Position numbers and translations under genes: made by a program. Below are positions 35,842 through 44,828 of a stretch of DNA of 64,000 nt, one piece after another. Each line of letters starts with the position of its first letter. The stretch's first letter is position 1. The notes beneath the pieces are model-generated. The model was not told the DNA's origin. It saw only the letters and a program-made list of their open reading frames with translations, and ran no database searches. This stretch comes from Saccharibacillus nicotianae (GTDB taxonomy: Bacteria; Bacillota; Bacilli; Paenibacillales; Paenibacillaceae), in contig NZ_JBHUGF010000010.1 of NCBI RefSeq assembly GCF_042681745.1, forward strand, positions 558,001 through 622,000, written 5' to 3'.

Positions 35842-36807
35842 ATGATGACAGAACACGAGAATAGAAATATAACACGCAAACGGATTGCTTTGATCGGTAT
35901 AGGCGATATTGCTCGTAAAGTGTATTTGCCATTACTAATTAATCGTGTAGATATAGAAGTAGTGGGAATTATCAGTCATTCTGAGCAGACGGTGCGTCAG
36001 ACGATGGATACTTTTCGACTAACAAAAGGAAGTACCCGAATTGAAGATATCCAAGCGTGGGAACTGGATGCTGTATTTGTACATAGCCCAACTGCTACAC
36101 ATTATGATATTGTAATGAAATGTCTGCATTTTGGATTACCTGTATATGTAGATAAGCCTTTATCTTATGAAATAGAAGAAGCCCGCCAGATGACTTCAAT
36201 AGCGGAACAAAAAGATTTGTTACTTGCGGTTGGATTTAATCGTCGTTTTGCTCCATTATATATGAACGCCTATGCGTGGCTAGCTGAAGCAGGTGGATTT
36301 GAATTATGCGAAGTAGTCAAACATCGCACCCGCTTACAAAGTGTACCTGCGAAAGAAACAGTCTATGATGATCTGATCCACATGTTGGATTTATTAATGT
36401 GGTTGGGTAATGACACATATACAGTCATGGCGCATCAGCTTCGTCAACAAGGGAATGGCAACGGGCCAATGCTACATGCTTCTGGAATGCTTTCATTAGG
36501 CAATGGACGCTACGGGAGCTACACGATGGCACGCAGTGCAGGGATTGATATGGAGAGATTGATTTTGCATGGTGGCGGACGTTCTGCTGAAGTGATGAAT
36601 ATGGATAGTGCTTATTTATATGAAAAAGATATGTTACCACAGCAGCAACAATTTGGTAGCTGGGAGACGATATGGGAACGGCGCGGATTTATGGGAGTAG
36701 TTGATCATTTTCTAGATCGTTTATCAACACCAGAACAATGCAGTATACGCGCCGATCTCGTATTGGAATCACATATTTTGGCAGATCGATTAACATCTGA
36801 TCTATAA
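35842..36807 (+). CDS. Gfo/Idh/MocA family oxidoreductase
   Basis: NAD(P)-dependent dehydrogenase family acting on sugars and related compounds. 321 aa: Rossmann motif GIGDIARKVYLP, then the family's EKP-equivalent VDKPLSYE and a C-terminal alpha/beta domain. Start ATG 35842 or 35845; AAAGGAG is upstream. Not linked to the sugar cluster at 43.7 kb; followed by a hypothetical gene after 34 bp, possibly co-transcribed. Substrate unknown. Confidence 0.88.
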   Translation: MMTEHENRNITRKRIALIGIGDIARKVYLPLLINRVDIEVVGIISHSEQTVRQTMDTFRLTKGSTRIEDIQAWELDAVFVHSPTATHYDIVMKCLHFGLPVYVDKPLSYEIEEARQMTSIAEQKDLLLAVGFNRRFAPLYMNAYAWLAEAGGFELCEVVKHRTRLQSVPAKETVYDDLIHMLDLLMWLGNDTYTVMAHQLRQQGNGNGPMLHASGMLSLGNGRYGSYTMARSAGIDMERLILHGGGRSAEVMNMDSAYLYEKDMLPQQQQFGSWETIWERRGFMGVVDHFLDRLSTPEQCSIRADLVLESHILADRLTSDL

Positions 36808-36841
36808 AAAGAAATAGTTAACCTGGAAAGGATGCAATACG

Positions 36842-37216
36842 ATGGATGATTATGATTACGACAATCTAACAAGCAAAGAACAACAGAAATTACGAGAAGA
36901 GCAAATTGTACAAAGTTATCGTCAGGATGAAGATATGATGATTCTAGTATTTGCGCAGTGGTGTGTAAATCGCGGATTTGATGCCAAAGACTTGTACCAG
37001 ACCGCTTATCCAGATCAAGTGGATAATCCACGTTTACAACAAGGAATTAATTTGACAGTCCCCAAAGAAGAAGCAGGCGATATTCCTGATGATACGTTAT
37101 TTGGTGTATTGTCGATGTACGGAAATGAAGATCTGGCTCTGGTCATTAGCGAAGCGATAGATACAAGAGCCACTACAGAACGTCGATTGGCTTCACAAGA
37201 GAGCGAAGAAGAGTAG
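36842..37216 (+). CDS. Small acidic protein of unknown function
   Basis: Not recognised. 124 aa, soluble, strongly acidic with Glu/Asp-rich ends (MDDYDYDN... and SEEE). No motif seen. GGAAAGGATG precedes ATG 36842. Likely co-transcribed with the dehydrogenase; a long terminator hairpin follows. Confidence 0.65.
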   Translation: MDDYDYDNLTSKEQQKLREEQIVQSYRQDEDMMILVFAQWCVNRGFDAKDLYQTAYPDQVDNPRLQQGINLTVPKEEAGDIPDDTLFGVLSMYGNEDLALVISEAIDTRATTERRLASQESEEE

Positions 37217-37231
37217 AATAACCATGTATAC

Positions 37232-37290
37232 AAAGCTTTTGTTATTTCCTGAAAAATAAAGGAAATGGCAGAAGCTTTTATTTATTTTTT
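37232..37290 (+). terminator. Intrinsic terminator
   Basis: AAAGCTTtTG-T-ATTTCCT pairs with AGGAAAT-gg-CA-gAAGCTTT, followed by a T-rich tail. Confidence 0.78.
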
Positions 37291-37386
37291 GCAAATTTGA
37301 AAATTTTAACTTGGCATATTACACTGAATATGATTTAATAATAACTATTACGATTTGAAAAAAATGTAGAAAATTGTAGAATGATA

Positions 37387-37392
37387 TATAAT
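37387..37392 (+). promoter_or_regulatory. -10 element before the AbrB-type gene
   Basis: TATAAT at 37387-37392, about 50 bp before the start codon, with an imperfect -35. Upstream sequence is very AT-rich with TGTAGAAAAT/TGTAGAAT repeats, compatible with AbrB autoregulation. Confidence 0.5.
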
Positions 37393-37440
37393 AGTGTCAT
37401 ATAGGGGTTATACTAATATATATATTGGAGGAGAAATAAC

Positions 37441-37701
37441 ATGATGAAAGCAACTGGTATTGTAAGAAAAGTAGACGAATTGGGACGGGTTGTTATTCCA
37501 ATTGAATTGCGTCGCGTTATGAATATTGATGTAAAAGATGGTTTGGAGATTTTTGTCGATAGCGACCGTATCATTTTGAAAAAATATGAGCCTTCTTGCA
37601 TTTTTACAGGCGATTCAGAAGACCTTATCTATTTCAAAGGTAAAATGATCAGCCGTAGTGCTATAGAAGAATTGATGGAAGCTTACCGTACTCAACGTTA
37701 A
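37441..37701 (+). CDS. AbrB-family transition-state regulator
   Basis: Swapped-hairpin DNA-binding protein, 86 aa. The AbrB N-terminal domain GIVRKVDELGRVVIPIELRR is complete, followed by a dimerising C-terminal half (SEDLIYFKGKMISRSAIEELM). Length and sequence suit AbrB or its paralogue Abh; I cannot separate the two. Ribosome binding site GGAGGAG; start at 37441 or the next codon, 37444. Usually represses post-exponential genes. Confidence 0.88.
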   Translation: MMKATGIVRKVDELGRVVIPIELRRVMNIDVKDGLEIFVDSDRIILKKYEPSCIFTGDSEDLIYFKGKMISRSAIEELMEAYRTQR

Positions 37702-37737
37702 GATTCTATAGTATTCTAAAATATTCATGTAAATGAT

Positions 37738-37789
37738 AGAAACCTGAGGTTATACAGCATAAAGTTGCTGTGTACACTCAGGTTTCTTT
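37738..37789. terminator. Bidirectional terminator between abrB-type gene and sucrose operon
   Basis: AGAAACCTGAG...CTCAGGTTTCT with inner ACAGCA/TGCTGT; serves both converging units. Confidence 0.9.
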
Positions 37790-37796
37790 GTGATCA

Positions 37797-39794
37797 TTAA
37801 GACGAGATAGTATAAGTGACTTGCATAATATGATGTTGATTGGCTTGAACTTGCTGTGGTTCAACAGGTTGAATAAGCTGAATATGTTCAATACCATCCG
37901 GTACAATAACAGGGGTGATTACAGATAGATTAGAAGATTGGATCATAGCAATATCAAATTCAATCAATAATTGTCCTGCTTGAATAGAATCACCTGATTT
38001 CACATGTAAAGTAAAACCTTGTCCTTTCAAAGATACTGTATCTAATCCAATATGAATCAATAATTGTACACCGCTAGCATGTTCAAGAATAATAGCATGT
38101 TTACTTTTGTCCATCACATGCGCTACCGTTCCATCGAAAGGAGCATACAATTTACCTTCGCTTGGTTCAATTGCTATGCCTTCGCCCATATGTTTACCGG
38201 AAAAAGCAGGATCAGGAACCTGTTCTAACTGAACCAGTGTTCCGCTTATTGGAGCTACAATATCCAATATAGCTGTATGAGTATTAGTAGAGCTAGAAGA
38301 TGCAGACGTGCTGTTATAGATAGAAGAAGCTGAGATTGATTCAGTAGAAGAACTTGATGACTGTGTATCAACAATCGAATCAGTAGCGACTGAATCTGGA
38401 GCTGGGCTAACTACTTTATCTTTGTATCCAAACAACCATGTAAGCGTAAATGCTATAGCGATCGCGACAACGTTACATAAGATATACAGTGGAAGTTGAC
38501 TATTCAAGTAAAGCAACGTTCCTGGAATAACTGTAATTGCCATACCTGATCCTGCTAAATGGAACAAAGAAGCCATAAAACCACCGATACCGCCACCGAT
38601 TAATCCCATAATAAATGGCTTCATATAACGTAAGTTTACTCCAAAAATAGCGGGTTCTGTAATACCTAGAAAAGCAGATAAAGAAGAAGGCAGCGCTAAT
38701 GCTTTGAGCTTATTGTCTTTCGTTTTGAGACCTACGGCTAGACAAGCGCCACCTTGAGCTGCCATAGCACAGGTGATAATAGCATTAAACGGATTGACAC
38801 CTGTTCTTTCTAACAATTGAATTTCCAAAAAGTTGAAAATATGATGAACACCAGTTACGACAATAATTTGATGCAAAGAACCGATTAATAGTCCTGCAAT
38901 ACCATAAGGCATATTCAATACATAAATCGTAGCATTGAGTACCACCGATTCCAGTGAGTGGAAAATAGGCCCAATTGCAAACAATCCAAGTGTAATCATA
39001 ATCAGTAATGTTAAAAATGGCGTTAAGATAAGATCAATCGCTTCAGGAATCCGCTTACGTAATGCTTTTTCTAACTTGGCTCCAATCAGACCGATAACAA
39101 ATGCCGGCAATACAGAACCTTGATAACCAACAACAGGAATAAATCCAAACATCGTTAACGGATGAGCAGACCCATCAGCGACCGAATAAGCATTAGGCAG
39201 AGCAGGATTGACGAGCATCAGACCGAGTACTATCCCTAACACAGGACTTCCTCCGAATACTCTAAAAGCAGACCATGCTACAAGTGCTGGTAAAAAAGCG
39301 AATGCAGTATCTGTTAATACTTGTGTAAATAGAAGAAAGTTAGCTGGAATATGATCAGGTGTCATTCCGAAAAGAGCCAGAATCTGAGGTTGTGTTAACA
39401 AACCTCGCAATCCCATAAATAAACCTGTAGCTACAAGAACAGGAATAATAGGAACAAATACATCACCAAATGTACGAATCGAACGTTGAAAAAAGTTCCC
39501 TGCATTTTTACTCTGACTTTTGATATCGTCTTTGGAAGTACTTTCTACGCCTAACTTTTCAAACTCTTCAAAAATACGATTAACAGTACCGGTACCAAAT
39601 ATAATCTGATACTGACCTGAATTGAAAAAGGCACCTTTGACTTTATCTATATTTTCGGTACGTTCCTGATTGATTAGCTCTTTGTTATGTACCATAATTC
39701 GCAAGCGAGTAGCACAATGAGCAAAAGAAGCGATATTATCTTTACCTCCGACAGCTTCGATAACCTGTTGAGCAATTTTTTGATTTTCAGACAT
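37797..39794 (-). CDS. Sucrose-type PTS permease EIIBCA
   Basis: Phosphotransferase permease that imports and phosphorylates a disaccharide, probably sucrose. 665 aa: EIIB (residues 1-90) with phosphorylatable Cys in AHCATRLR; EIIC of about ten membrane helices (110-455); a Ser/Thr-rich linker of about 45 residues; EIIA (510-660) with the active His in LLIHIGLDTV. Starts 2 bases after the hydrolase stop, whose end contains its ribosome binding site AAGGAGGAAC. Many ScrA proteins lack EIIA; here it is fused. Glucose- or trehalose-type specificity is less likely given the GH32 partner. Confidence 0.9.
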   Translation of the reverse strand: MSENQKIAQQVIEAVGGKDNIASFAHCATRLRIMVHNKELINQERTENIDKVKGAFFNSGQYQIIFGTGTVNRIFEEFEKLGVESTSKDDIKSQSKNAGNFFQRSIRTFGDVFVPIIPVLVATGLFMGLRGLLTQPQILALFGMTPDHIPANFLLFTQVLTDTAFAFLPALVAWSAFRVFGGSPVLGIVLGLMLVNPALPNAYSVADGSAHPLTMFGFIPVVGYQGSVLPAFVIGLIGAKLEKALRKRIPEAIDLILTPFLTLLIMITLGLFAIGPIFHSLESVVLNATIYVLNMPYGIAGLLIGSLHQIIVVTGVHHIFNFLEIQLLERTGVNPFNAIITCAMAAQGGACLAVGLKTKDNKLKALALPSSLSAFLGITEPAIFGVNLRYMKPFIMGLIGGGIGGFMASLFHLAGSGMAITVIPGTLLYLNSQLPLYILCNVVAIAIAFTLTWLFGYKDKVVSPAPDSVATDSIVDTQSSSSSTESISASSIYNSTSASSSSTNTHTAILDIVAPISGTLVQLEQVPDPAFSGKHMGEGIAIEPSEGKLYAPFDGTVAHVMDKSKHAIILEHASGVQLLIHIGLDTVSLKGQGFTLHVKSGDSIQAGQLLIEFDIAMIQSSNLSVITPVIVPDGIEHIQLIQPVEPQQVQANQHHIMQVTYTISS

Positions 39795-39796
39795 GA

Positions 39797-41287
39797 TTAT
39801 TGTTCCTCCTTATCGATCAAATCCCATTGTGTAACATCAAAGCATGCGCTTCCATCTTCTGCAAATAAAGCTACTCCTGTACTACCAGGTTGGGGGAAGA
39901 TGCGAGCTGTTAACACTTTACGACCATCATTGGCGAAAATTTCAATCGAAGAAGTATCTATAAATAGATGTAATGTTAATAAGCCTTCTTCCAGCGATAA
40001 GTTACAACTTCGCGTGGTTCCATAATCAAGCGCTAGAGGTTGACCGGATAATGAGCGATCTAGAGTTAACTTCTCTAATTCAGGTTGATAATACAGAACT
40101 GTTTTTTCGTTAGTGCCTACTCGTAACTCCAAGCCTATTTTGGTAGCTTGAATATCACTGATCTGAACAAGCATTTCATAATGCACACCTTGCATCGATG
40201 ACAACGGATCATGTTGGTTATCAACAGTATGATTCAGATGATAATGTTGCCCGCGTAGCTGACTAAGCTCTTGAACAGGACGTTGTCGTAGTTCACCTTG
40301 TTCAATCGTTAATTCACGAGGCAATGTGAGACAGTGTGCCCATCCTTGTTGATCTGTAGGATAATCAATCTCTGGCATACCTAACCAACCGACCAACAAT
40401 CTACGCCCGTCTGGTGCAAGGGTCGTCTGTGGAGCATAGAAGTCGAATCCATGATCTAATTCGTAAAAGTCTCCATGATCAAATTCCCATGTATTCACAT
40501 CTACAGGGTCACCAATCAAGTAACCGGACTGATAAATATTTTGAAACGAATCTTCTATCGGTTCTATTCCTTGCGGTGAAAATAACAATACGCCTTGCTG
40601 ATCCAGTTCAAAGTAATCTGGACATTCCCACATATAACCAAATGAAGGGAGTGACGTCTGTAATTCTCCTTGAAATGCCCATGTCTGTAGATCAGGTGAA
40701 CGATAAATAACAACACATCCACTATAATCGATTCGCTGAGCACCAATCACACAATAGTAATAGTCTCCATCTTTCCAGACTTTCGGATCACGAAAATGAT
40801 CGCTATATCCATCTGGCACATGTTCGATCACAGGAGGTAACTTGGTAATTTGACCTTCTGTATTCATTACAGCCATACATTGAAATGGATAACGCTTCCA
40901 ATCTTTGTTACGCGTATTACCGGTATACATCAGATAAAGAAGATGATCTTTTTCTATAGCGCTTCCAGAATAGGCTCCATGAGAATCATATCTGGTATCA
41001 GGAGCAATACCGATTCCTTGATTATGCCAATGAACCAGATCTGTAGAGGAAGTGTGATACCAGTATTTGATACCATGTTGTGTCCCTAGTGGAAACCATT
41101 GATAGAACAAATGATATTCTCCGTTAAAAAAACAAAATCCATTCGGATCATTAAGTAATCCAGCTTCAGGTTGAATATGGAAAGTCTGACGCCAGGGGCT
41201 TGTATCGGCTAATAACTTCAATGCTTCCCATTCTCCAACATCAGCCTGATCTAACGTACGATACAACTGTGTTCGACTCATTTTCAT
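39797..41287 (-). CDS. scrB: Sucrose-6-phosphate hydrolase (GH32)
   Basis: Cytosolic beta-fructofuranosidase splitting sucrose-6-P to glucose-6-P and fructose. 496 aa; GH32 nucleophile in NDPNGF (residue about 46), RDP motif FRDPKVW, and acid/base EC motif WECPDYF, with a C-terminal beta-sandwich. No signal peptide, which supports an intracellular phosphate-sugar substrate. First gene of the operon; promoter, operators and cre lie just upstream. Confidence 0.95.
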   Translation of the reverse strand: MKMSRTQLYRTLDQADVGEWEALKLLADTSPWRQTFHIQPEAGLLNDPNGFCFFNGEYHLFYQWFPLGTQHGIKYWYHTSSTDLVHWHNQGIGIAPDTRYDSHGAYSGSAIEKDHLLYLMYTGNTRNKDWKRYPFQCMAVMNTEGQITKLPPVIEHVPDGYSDHFRDPKVWKDGDYYYCVIGAQRIDYSGCVVIYRSPDLQTWAFQGELQTSLPSFGYMWECPDYFELDQQGVLLFSPQGIEPIEDSFQNIYQSGYLIGDPVDVNTWEFDHGDFYELDHGFDFYAPQTTLAPDGRRLLVGWLGMPEIDYPTDQQGWAHCLTLPRELTIEQGELRQRPVQELSQLRGQHYHLNHTVDNQHDPLSSMQGVHYEMLVQISDIQATKIGLELRVGTNEKTVLYYQPELEKLTLDRSLSGQPLALDYGTTRSCNLSLEEGLLTLHLFIDTSSIEIFANDGRKVLTARIFPQPGSTGVALFAEDGSACFDVTQWDLIDKEEQ

Positions 41288-41324
41288 AAAGTATTCTCCA
41301 TCATTATTGATATATTCTTTTTAC

Positions 41325-41336
41325 GGAACCGGTTCC
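41325..41336. promoter_or_regulatory. LacI-type operator O2 (sucrose operon)
   Basis: Perfect 12-bp palindrome GGAACCGGTTCC, identical to the copy 35 bp away. Position about +35 to +46 of the predicted transcript. Central CG as in LacI/GalR family operators. Confidence 0.85.
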
Positions 41337-41359
41337 AAATTGAATTAAAAAAATACACC

Positions 41360-41371
41360 GGAACCGGTTCC
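41360..41371. promoter_or_regulatory. LacI-type operator O1 (sucrose operon)
   Basis: Perfect palindrome GGAACCGGTTCC overlapping the predicted transcription start. Probable site for the adjacent LacI-family repressor; spacing of 35 bp to O2 allows two dimers or looping. Confidence 0.88.
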
Positions 41372-41376
41372 AATGT

Positions 41377-41405
41377 ATTATAAGTCGGTATTTAACGATT
41401 GTCAA
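41377..41405 (-). promoter_or_regulatory. Consensus sigma-A promoter of the sucrose operon
   Basis: Minus strand TTGACA (41405-41400), exactly 17-bp spacer, TATAAT (41382-41377). The -35 overlaps the last codons of the repressor gene. Confidence 0.9.
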
Positions 41406-42372
41406 CGCTTTCTCGGACAATAAGTTCGCAGTTTGAAATGGTTGTTTTTGCAACAGTTTGTCCATGAATAAGCTGTATAAGATTAGTAGCCGCCAATTGT
41501 CCGGCTTCTTTGTAGTGAAATTTGACGGTTGTCAAAGCAGGATGCATAATCTCTGTAATATCGTAGTCACCGAACCCTGTGATCGATAGTGTAGTAGGAA
41601 TATCAATCTGTCTCGAAAGAGCTGCTTTGAATACACCAATCGCTATATTATCAGTCGCAGCAACAACAATCGAAGGGGTCCATTGATCTAGTAAATGATG
41701 GGCAGCAACCACCGCTTGATCCATCCGAAAGCCTGATTCATAGTAACGAATATCATGATCTGTCGTGTCTGCAAAGGCTTGCTGGAAACCTAGTTTACGC
41801 TGAATACCAACAGCATCATCTTGCTCGGTAACTCCTAGATAAGCGATTTGTCGATGCCCTTTCGATAATACATATTTGCCCAAAAGATAACCAGCTTGAC
41901 GATCATCATGAATCACACTATGTAACAAAGCATCATCTTGACCAATAAGTACAACAGGGATCTTGCATTGAGCAATAGCTTGACGATGTTCATCAGTAAT
42001 TTTGATCGCCATAAATAGCAACCCTGAAATCTTTTGACGGGAAAATTCATAGATCGCTTCGATCTCGCGAGCCGTTTCTTGATTGGCATTCGCAAGTAAC
42101 ATCTGATACTGTTCCTGGCGCAACGTATCATCAATGCCTATTAACATTTGAGATACAGCAAATGAATCCAGTCGCGGTACAATAATTCCGATAATACTTG
42201 TTTTTTTCGCTTTCAAACTGCGTGCAAATGTATTAGGTACATAGTTATATTGTTTAATAATGCGTTCGATTTTTTCTTTAGTCTCATCACTGACCGAGCC
42301 GCCATTGAGATAGCGTGATACTGTACTTTTGGCAACACCGGCAGCTTGAGCAATATCGATAATTGTTTTCAT
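41392..42372 (-). CDS. LacI-family repressor of the sucrose operon (ScrR-like)
   Basis: 326 aa. N-terminal helix-turn-helix MKTIIDIAQAAGVAKSTVSRYLN and hinge NTFARSLKAKKT, then a periplasmic-binding-type sugar-sensing domain. Located upstream of, and in the same direction as, the hydrolase/PTS genes, with its 3' end carrying their -35 and cre. The two GGAACCGGTTCC palindromes downstream are the expected targets. Confidence 0.92.
   Translation of the reverse strand: MKTIIDIAQAAGVAKSTVSRYLNGGSVSDETKEKIERIIKQYNYVPNTFARSLKAKKTSIIGIIVPRLDSFAVSQMLIGIDDTLRQEQYQMLLANANQETAREIEAIYEFSRQKISGLLFMAIKITDEHRQAIAQCKIPVVLIGQDDALLHSVIHDDRQAGYLLGKYVLSKGHRQIAYLGVTEQDDAVGIQRKLGFQQAFADTTDHDIRYYESGFRMDQAVVAAHHLLDQWTPSIVVAATDNIAIGVFKAALSRQIDIPTTLSITGFGDYDITEIMHPALTTVKFHYKEAGQLAATNLIQLIHGQTVAKTTISNCELIVRESVDNR
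41399..41413. promoter_or_regulatory. Probable CcpA cre site
   Basis: Minus-strand AGAAAGCGTTGACA matches the cre consensus TGNAARCGNTWNCA at all but one position. It overlaps the -35 hexamer and the 3' end of the repressor coding region, so CcpA would block the promoter. Confidence 0.7.
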
Positions 42373-42476
42373 AGCTGTAAGCTCCTTATAGAAATCAAAA
42401 ATGATAGATTAAGTGATACAAAAATAATAGCAAAAGTGATTAAAAAATCGATTCTGTGTATTCTGTTTATTATACA

Positions 42477-42515
42477 TGAAAAAAGAGAGATTCTTTAGAT
42501 CAAAGACTCTCTCTA
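42477..42515 (-). terminator. Terminator of the AraC-type gene
   Basis: Minus strand AGAGAGA-gt-CTTT...AAAG-aa-TCTCTCT followed by six Ts. Confidence 0.82.
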
Positions 42516-42582
42516 CAAATAGATAATTCGTACGTCAAACCCATAAAATAGTTACCTAGTCGATACTATCTAAGTGATATGT

Positions 42583-43407
42583 TTAAGTGATATGCTCACG
42601 CTTGGAAATCCGAAATTCTTTGGGTGACATGCCAAAGCGAGAACGAAATACCCGGTGGAAATACGTATAATTTGCAAATCCAGAAGATTCGGCAACTTCT
42701 TCCAGTGGCATTGGACTGAATACAATTCGCTCCTGTGCCATATTCAGACGAACATCCAGCGCATATTGCATAATCGTTGTATCAAATGCTTCTTTGAACA
42801 AATGAACAGCACGAGAAACGCTAATACCGACATACATAGCTACATCATCCAATTTAAAAGCAGTAGATGCATTTTCTTCGATATAATTTTTGATTTGATA
42901 AGCTAAATATGTTTTTGGACCACTGCTAGGTTGTTCGGACAAATAACGATCGATCGATAAGCATAGAATTTTCATATAATAAGACAAAATCTCAGGATAA
43001 GGATCATCGATCCGTCTTTTTTCCATCGAAATCTGACGTAATAAATCAACGATATTATCGCTAAGCGGAATTTTTATTTTAGCAGGTCGTTCAGTGCGAT
43101 TCCACCATGTATCTGCCCATTCGCCACCGAAAAAGATATGATAGTCGCCACTTTCTACCATAGGTAAGCCTGCCGCATTAGGCGTATAATCAATTTTTAG
43201 CTCATACGGTTCATCAGGTGCATACAAATGTAGATCACCTACTTCGACTTCATCCATTCCTCCTTTGTAACGGAGCAAACAGTTTCCTTCTGTTTGAAAA
43301 CGGAATAAGTAACTTTTGACACCTTCGGGCTCATTCATATAAAAAGGCTTTCGATGAAACGAATAACCTGCGGTATAAACTTTACAAATTTCTCCACTTA
43401 ATTCCAT
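42583..43407 (-). CDS. AraC-family transcriptional regulator
   Basis: 274 aa from ATG 43407 (AAAAGAGG upstream). N-terminal cupin-like ligand-binding domain (about 10-150) with GNCLLRYKGG and LYAPDEPYEL; C-terminal pair of helix-turn-helices (about 180-270) with AFKLDDVAMYVGISVSRAVHL and FRSRFGMSPKEFR. Divergent from the four-gene sugar cluster, so it probably controls that cluster in response to its substrate. Confidence 0.88.
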   Translation of the reverse strand: MELSGEICKVYTAGYSFHRKPFYMNEPEGVKSYLFRFQTEGNCLLRYKGGMDEVEVGDLHLYAPDEPYELKIDYTPNAAGLPMVESGDYHIFFGGEWADTWWNRTERPAKIKIPLSDNIVDLLRQISMEKRRIDDPYPEILSYYMKILCLSIDRYLSEQPSSGPKTYLAYQIKNYIEENASTAFKLDDVAMYVGISVSRAVHLFKEAFDTTIMQYALDVRLNMAQERIVFSPMPLEEVAESSGFANYTYFHRVFRSRFGMSPKEFRISKREHIT

Positions 43408-43699
43408 TAAAAAGCCTCTTTTCAGCAACAAATTTAAAATTTGACCAAATAGTTCATGTTTTAATCATATTATTCATTTTAATTGAAACCAAATAGTAAT
43501 ACTATTGTAACGAGCTTACAAAACATCAAGATTACATCATTAACAAAGTGGACAATGGTATGTATAAGTCCGTCATACATAAAGGGTTTATCATAGCATT
43601 GACAGATTGTCGTTATGCAGGGCAATCCTAGATATACTTATAACCAGAGGAAAAGCTTTTCTGCACCTAGAAAAACAGACGCCCAAAGGAGGATCACCT

Positions 43700-44779
43700 G
43701 TGGAACGAATGAAAGCTGGCTTAATCGGATGCGGTAACATCAGTGAAATTTATTTGGAAAATCTACAATCAAGTCCAGTTGTTGAAGTAGTAGCATGCGC
43801 AGATATGGTGATTGAGAAGGCTCAAGCAAGGGCTTCACAATTTAACATTGCAAACGCATTCACACCGGATGAATTATTTCAACAGGAAGATATTGAATTA
43901 ATTATCAACCTGACCATTCCTGCGGCACATGCTTCGGTCAATTTGGCGGCACTTGCAGCAGGCAAACATGTCTATGCTGAAAAGCCATTTGCAGTATCGC
44001 TCGAAGATGGTCAACGTACCCTTTTACGAGCCAAAGAAGTAGGTCGCCGCGTAGGCAGTGCACCTGATACTTTTCTAGGCTCGGGCATAGAAACAGCGCG
44101 CAAAGCGATCGACGATGGATTGATCGGTCGACCGATTGCAGCTTCTGCTTTTATGATGAGTGGTGGGCCTGAATCCTGGCATCCTGATCCTGAATTTTTC
44201 TATGCTCCAGGTGGAGGACCAATGTTCGATATGGGACCTTATTATTTGACAGCACTAACAAGCCTGCTAGGATCAATGACTCGAATTAGTTCGTCAGCAG
44301 GAATACAGATTCCTGATCGTCATGTTCATAGCGGTCCCAAAGAAGGTACGCCATTACGTGTACAGACACCTACACATCTGTCAGGAACGATCGATTTCGA
44401 AAACAGTGCAATCGTTACCATGATCACCAGTTTTGATATTAAAGGAGGCTCTCAATTGCCTCGGATGGAAATCTACGGTACAGAAGGTACTTTAGAAATT
44501 CCTGATCCTAACTTTTTTGATGGTGATGTTCGTTTGAGACGTGCAGGTTCAGAAGAGTTTGAGATTGTACCTCCTGTATTTGAAGGAACTCGTAATGAAC
44601 GTGGTAAAGGTCTCAATGAAATGGTAACAGCTATTCGCAACAATCAACCTCACCGCGCTAGTGGTGAACTGGCATACCATGTACTTGAAGCGATGCATGC
44701 ATTCCAACGTTCTTCATTAGAAGGCAAGCATGTAATTATCAAAAGTCGCGCAGGATACAGACAAGGTAACAGCTATTAA
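43700..44779 (+). CDS. Gfo/Idh/MocA oxidoreductase of the sugar cluster
   Basis: 359 aa, start GTG 43700 with AAAGGAGG (43685-43692) 7 nt upstream; an ATG three codons later is possible. Rossmann motif GLIGCGNISEIYL, EKPFAVS (the conserved EKP), and a long C-terminal domain with GGGPMFDMGPYYL, the D/H motif region. In characterised clusters such enzymes oxidise C3 of a glycoside to a keto group. First gene of the cluster with two TIM-barrel proteins and a ThuA protein. Confidence 0.9.
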   Translation: MERMKAGLIGCGNISEIYLENLQSSPVVEVVACADMVIEKAQARASQFNIANAFTPDELFQQEDIELIINLTIPAAHASVNLAALAAGKHVYAEKPFAVSLEDGQRTLLRAKEVGRRVGSAPDTFLGSGIETARKAIDDGLIGRPIAASAFMMSGGPESWHPDPEFFYAPGGGPMFDMGPYYLTALTSLLGSMTRISSSAGIQIPDRHVHSGPKEGTPLRVQTPTHLSGTIDFENSAIVTMITSFDIKGGSQLPRMEIYGTEGTLEIPDPNFFDGDVRLRRAGSEEFEIVPPVFEGTRNERGKGLNEMVTAIRNNQPHRASGELAYHVLEAMHAFQRSSLEGKHVIIKSRAGYRQGNSY

Positions 44780-44828
44780 ATATCATAATCCTATACAACT
44801 ATCATAAATTGTGGGAGTGAATGGAGCA

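Noticed and set aside
43599..43638. TTGACA with TATACT before the sugar-cluster dehydrogenase
   Set aside because: Spacing is 28 bp, too long for a single promoter; no alternative -10 at 17 bp.
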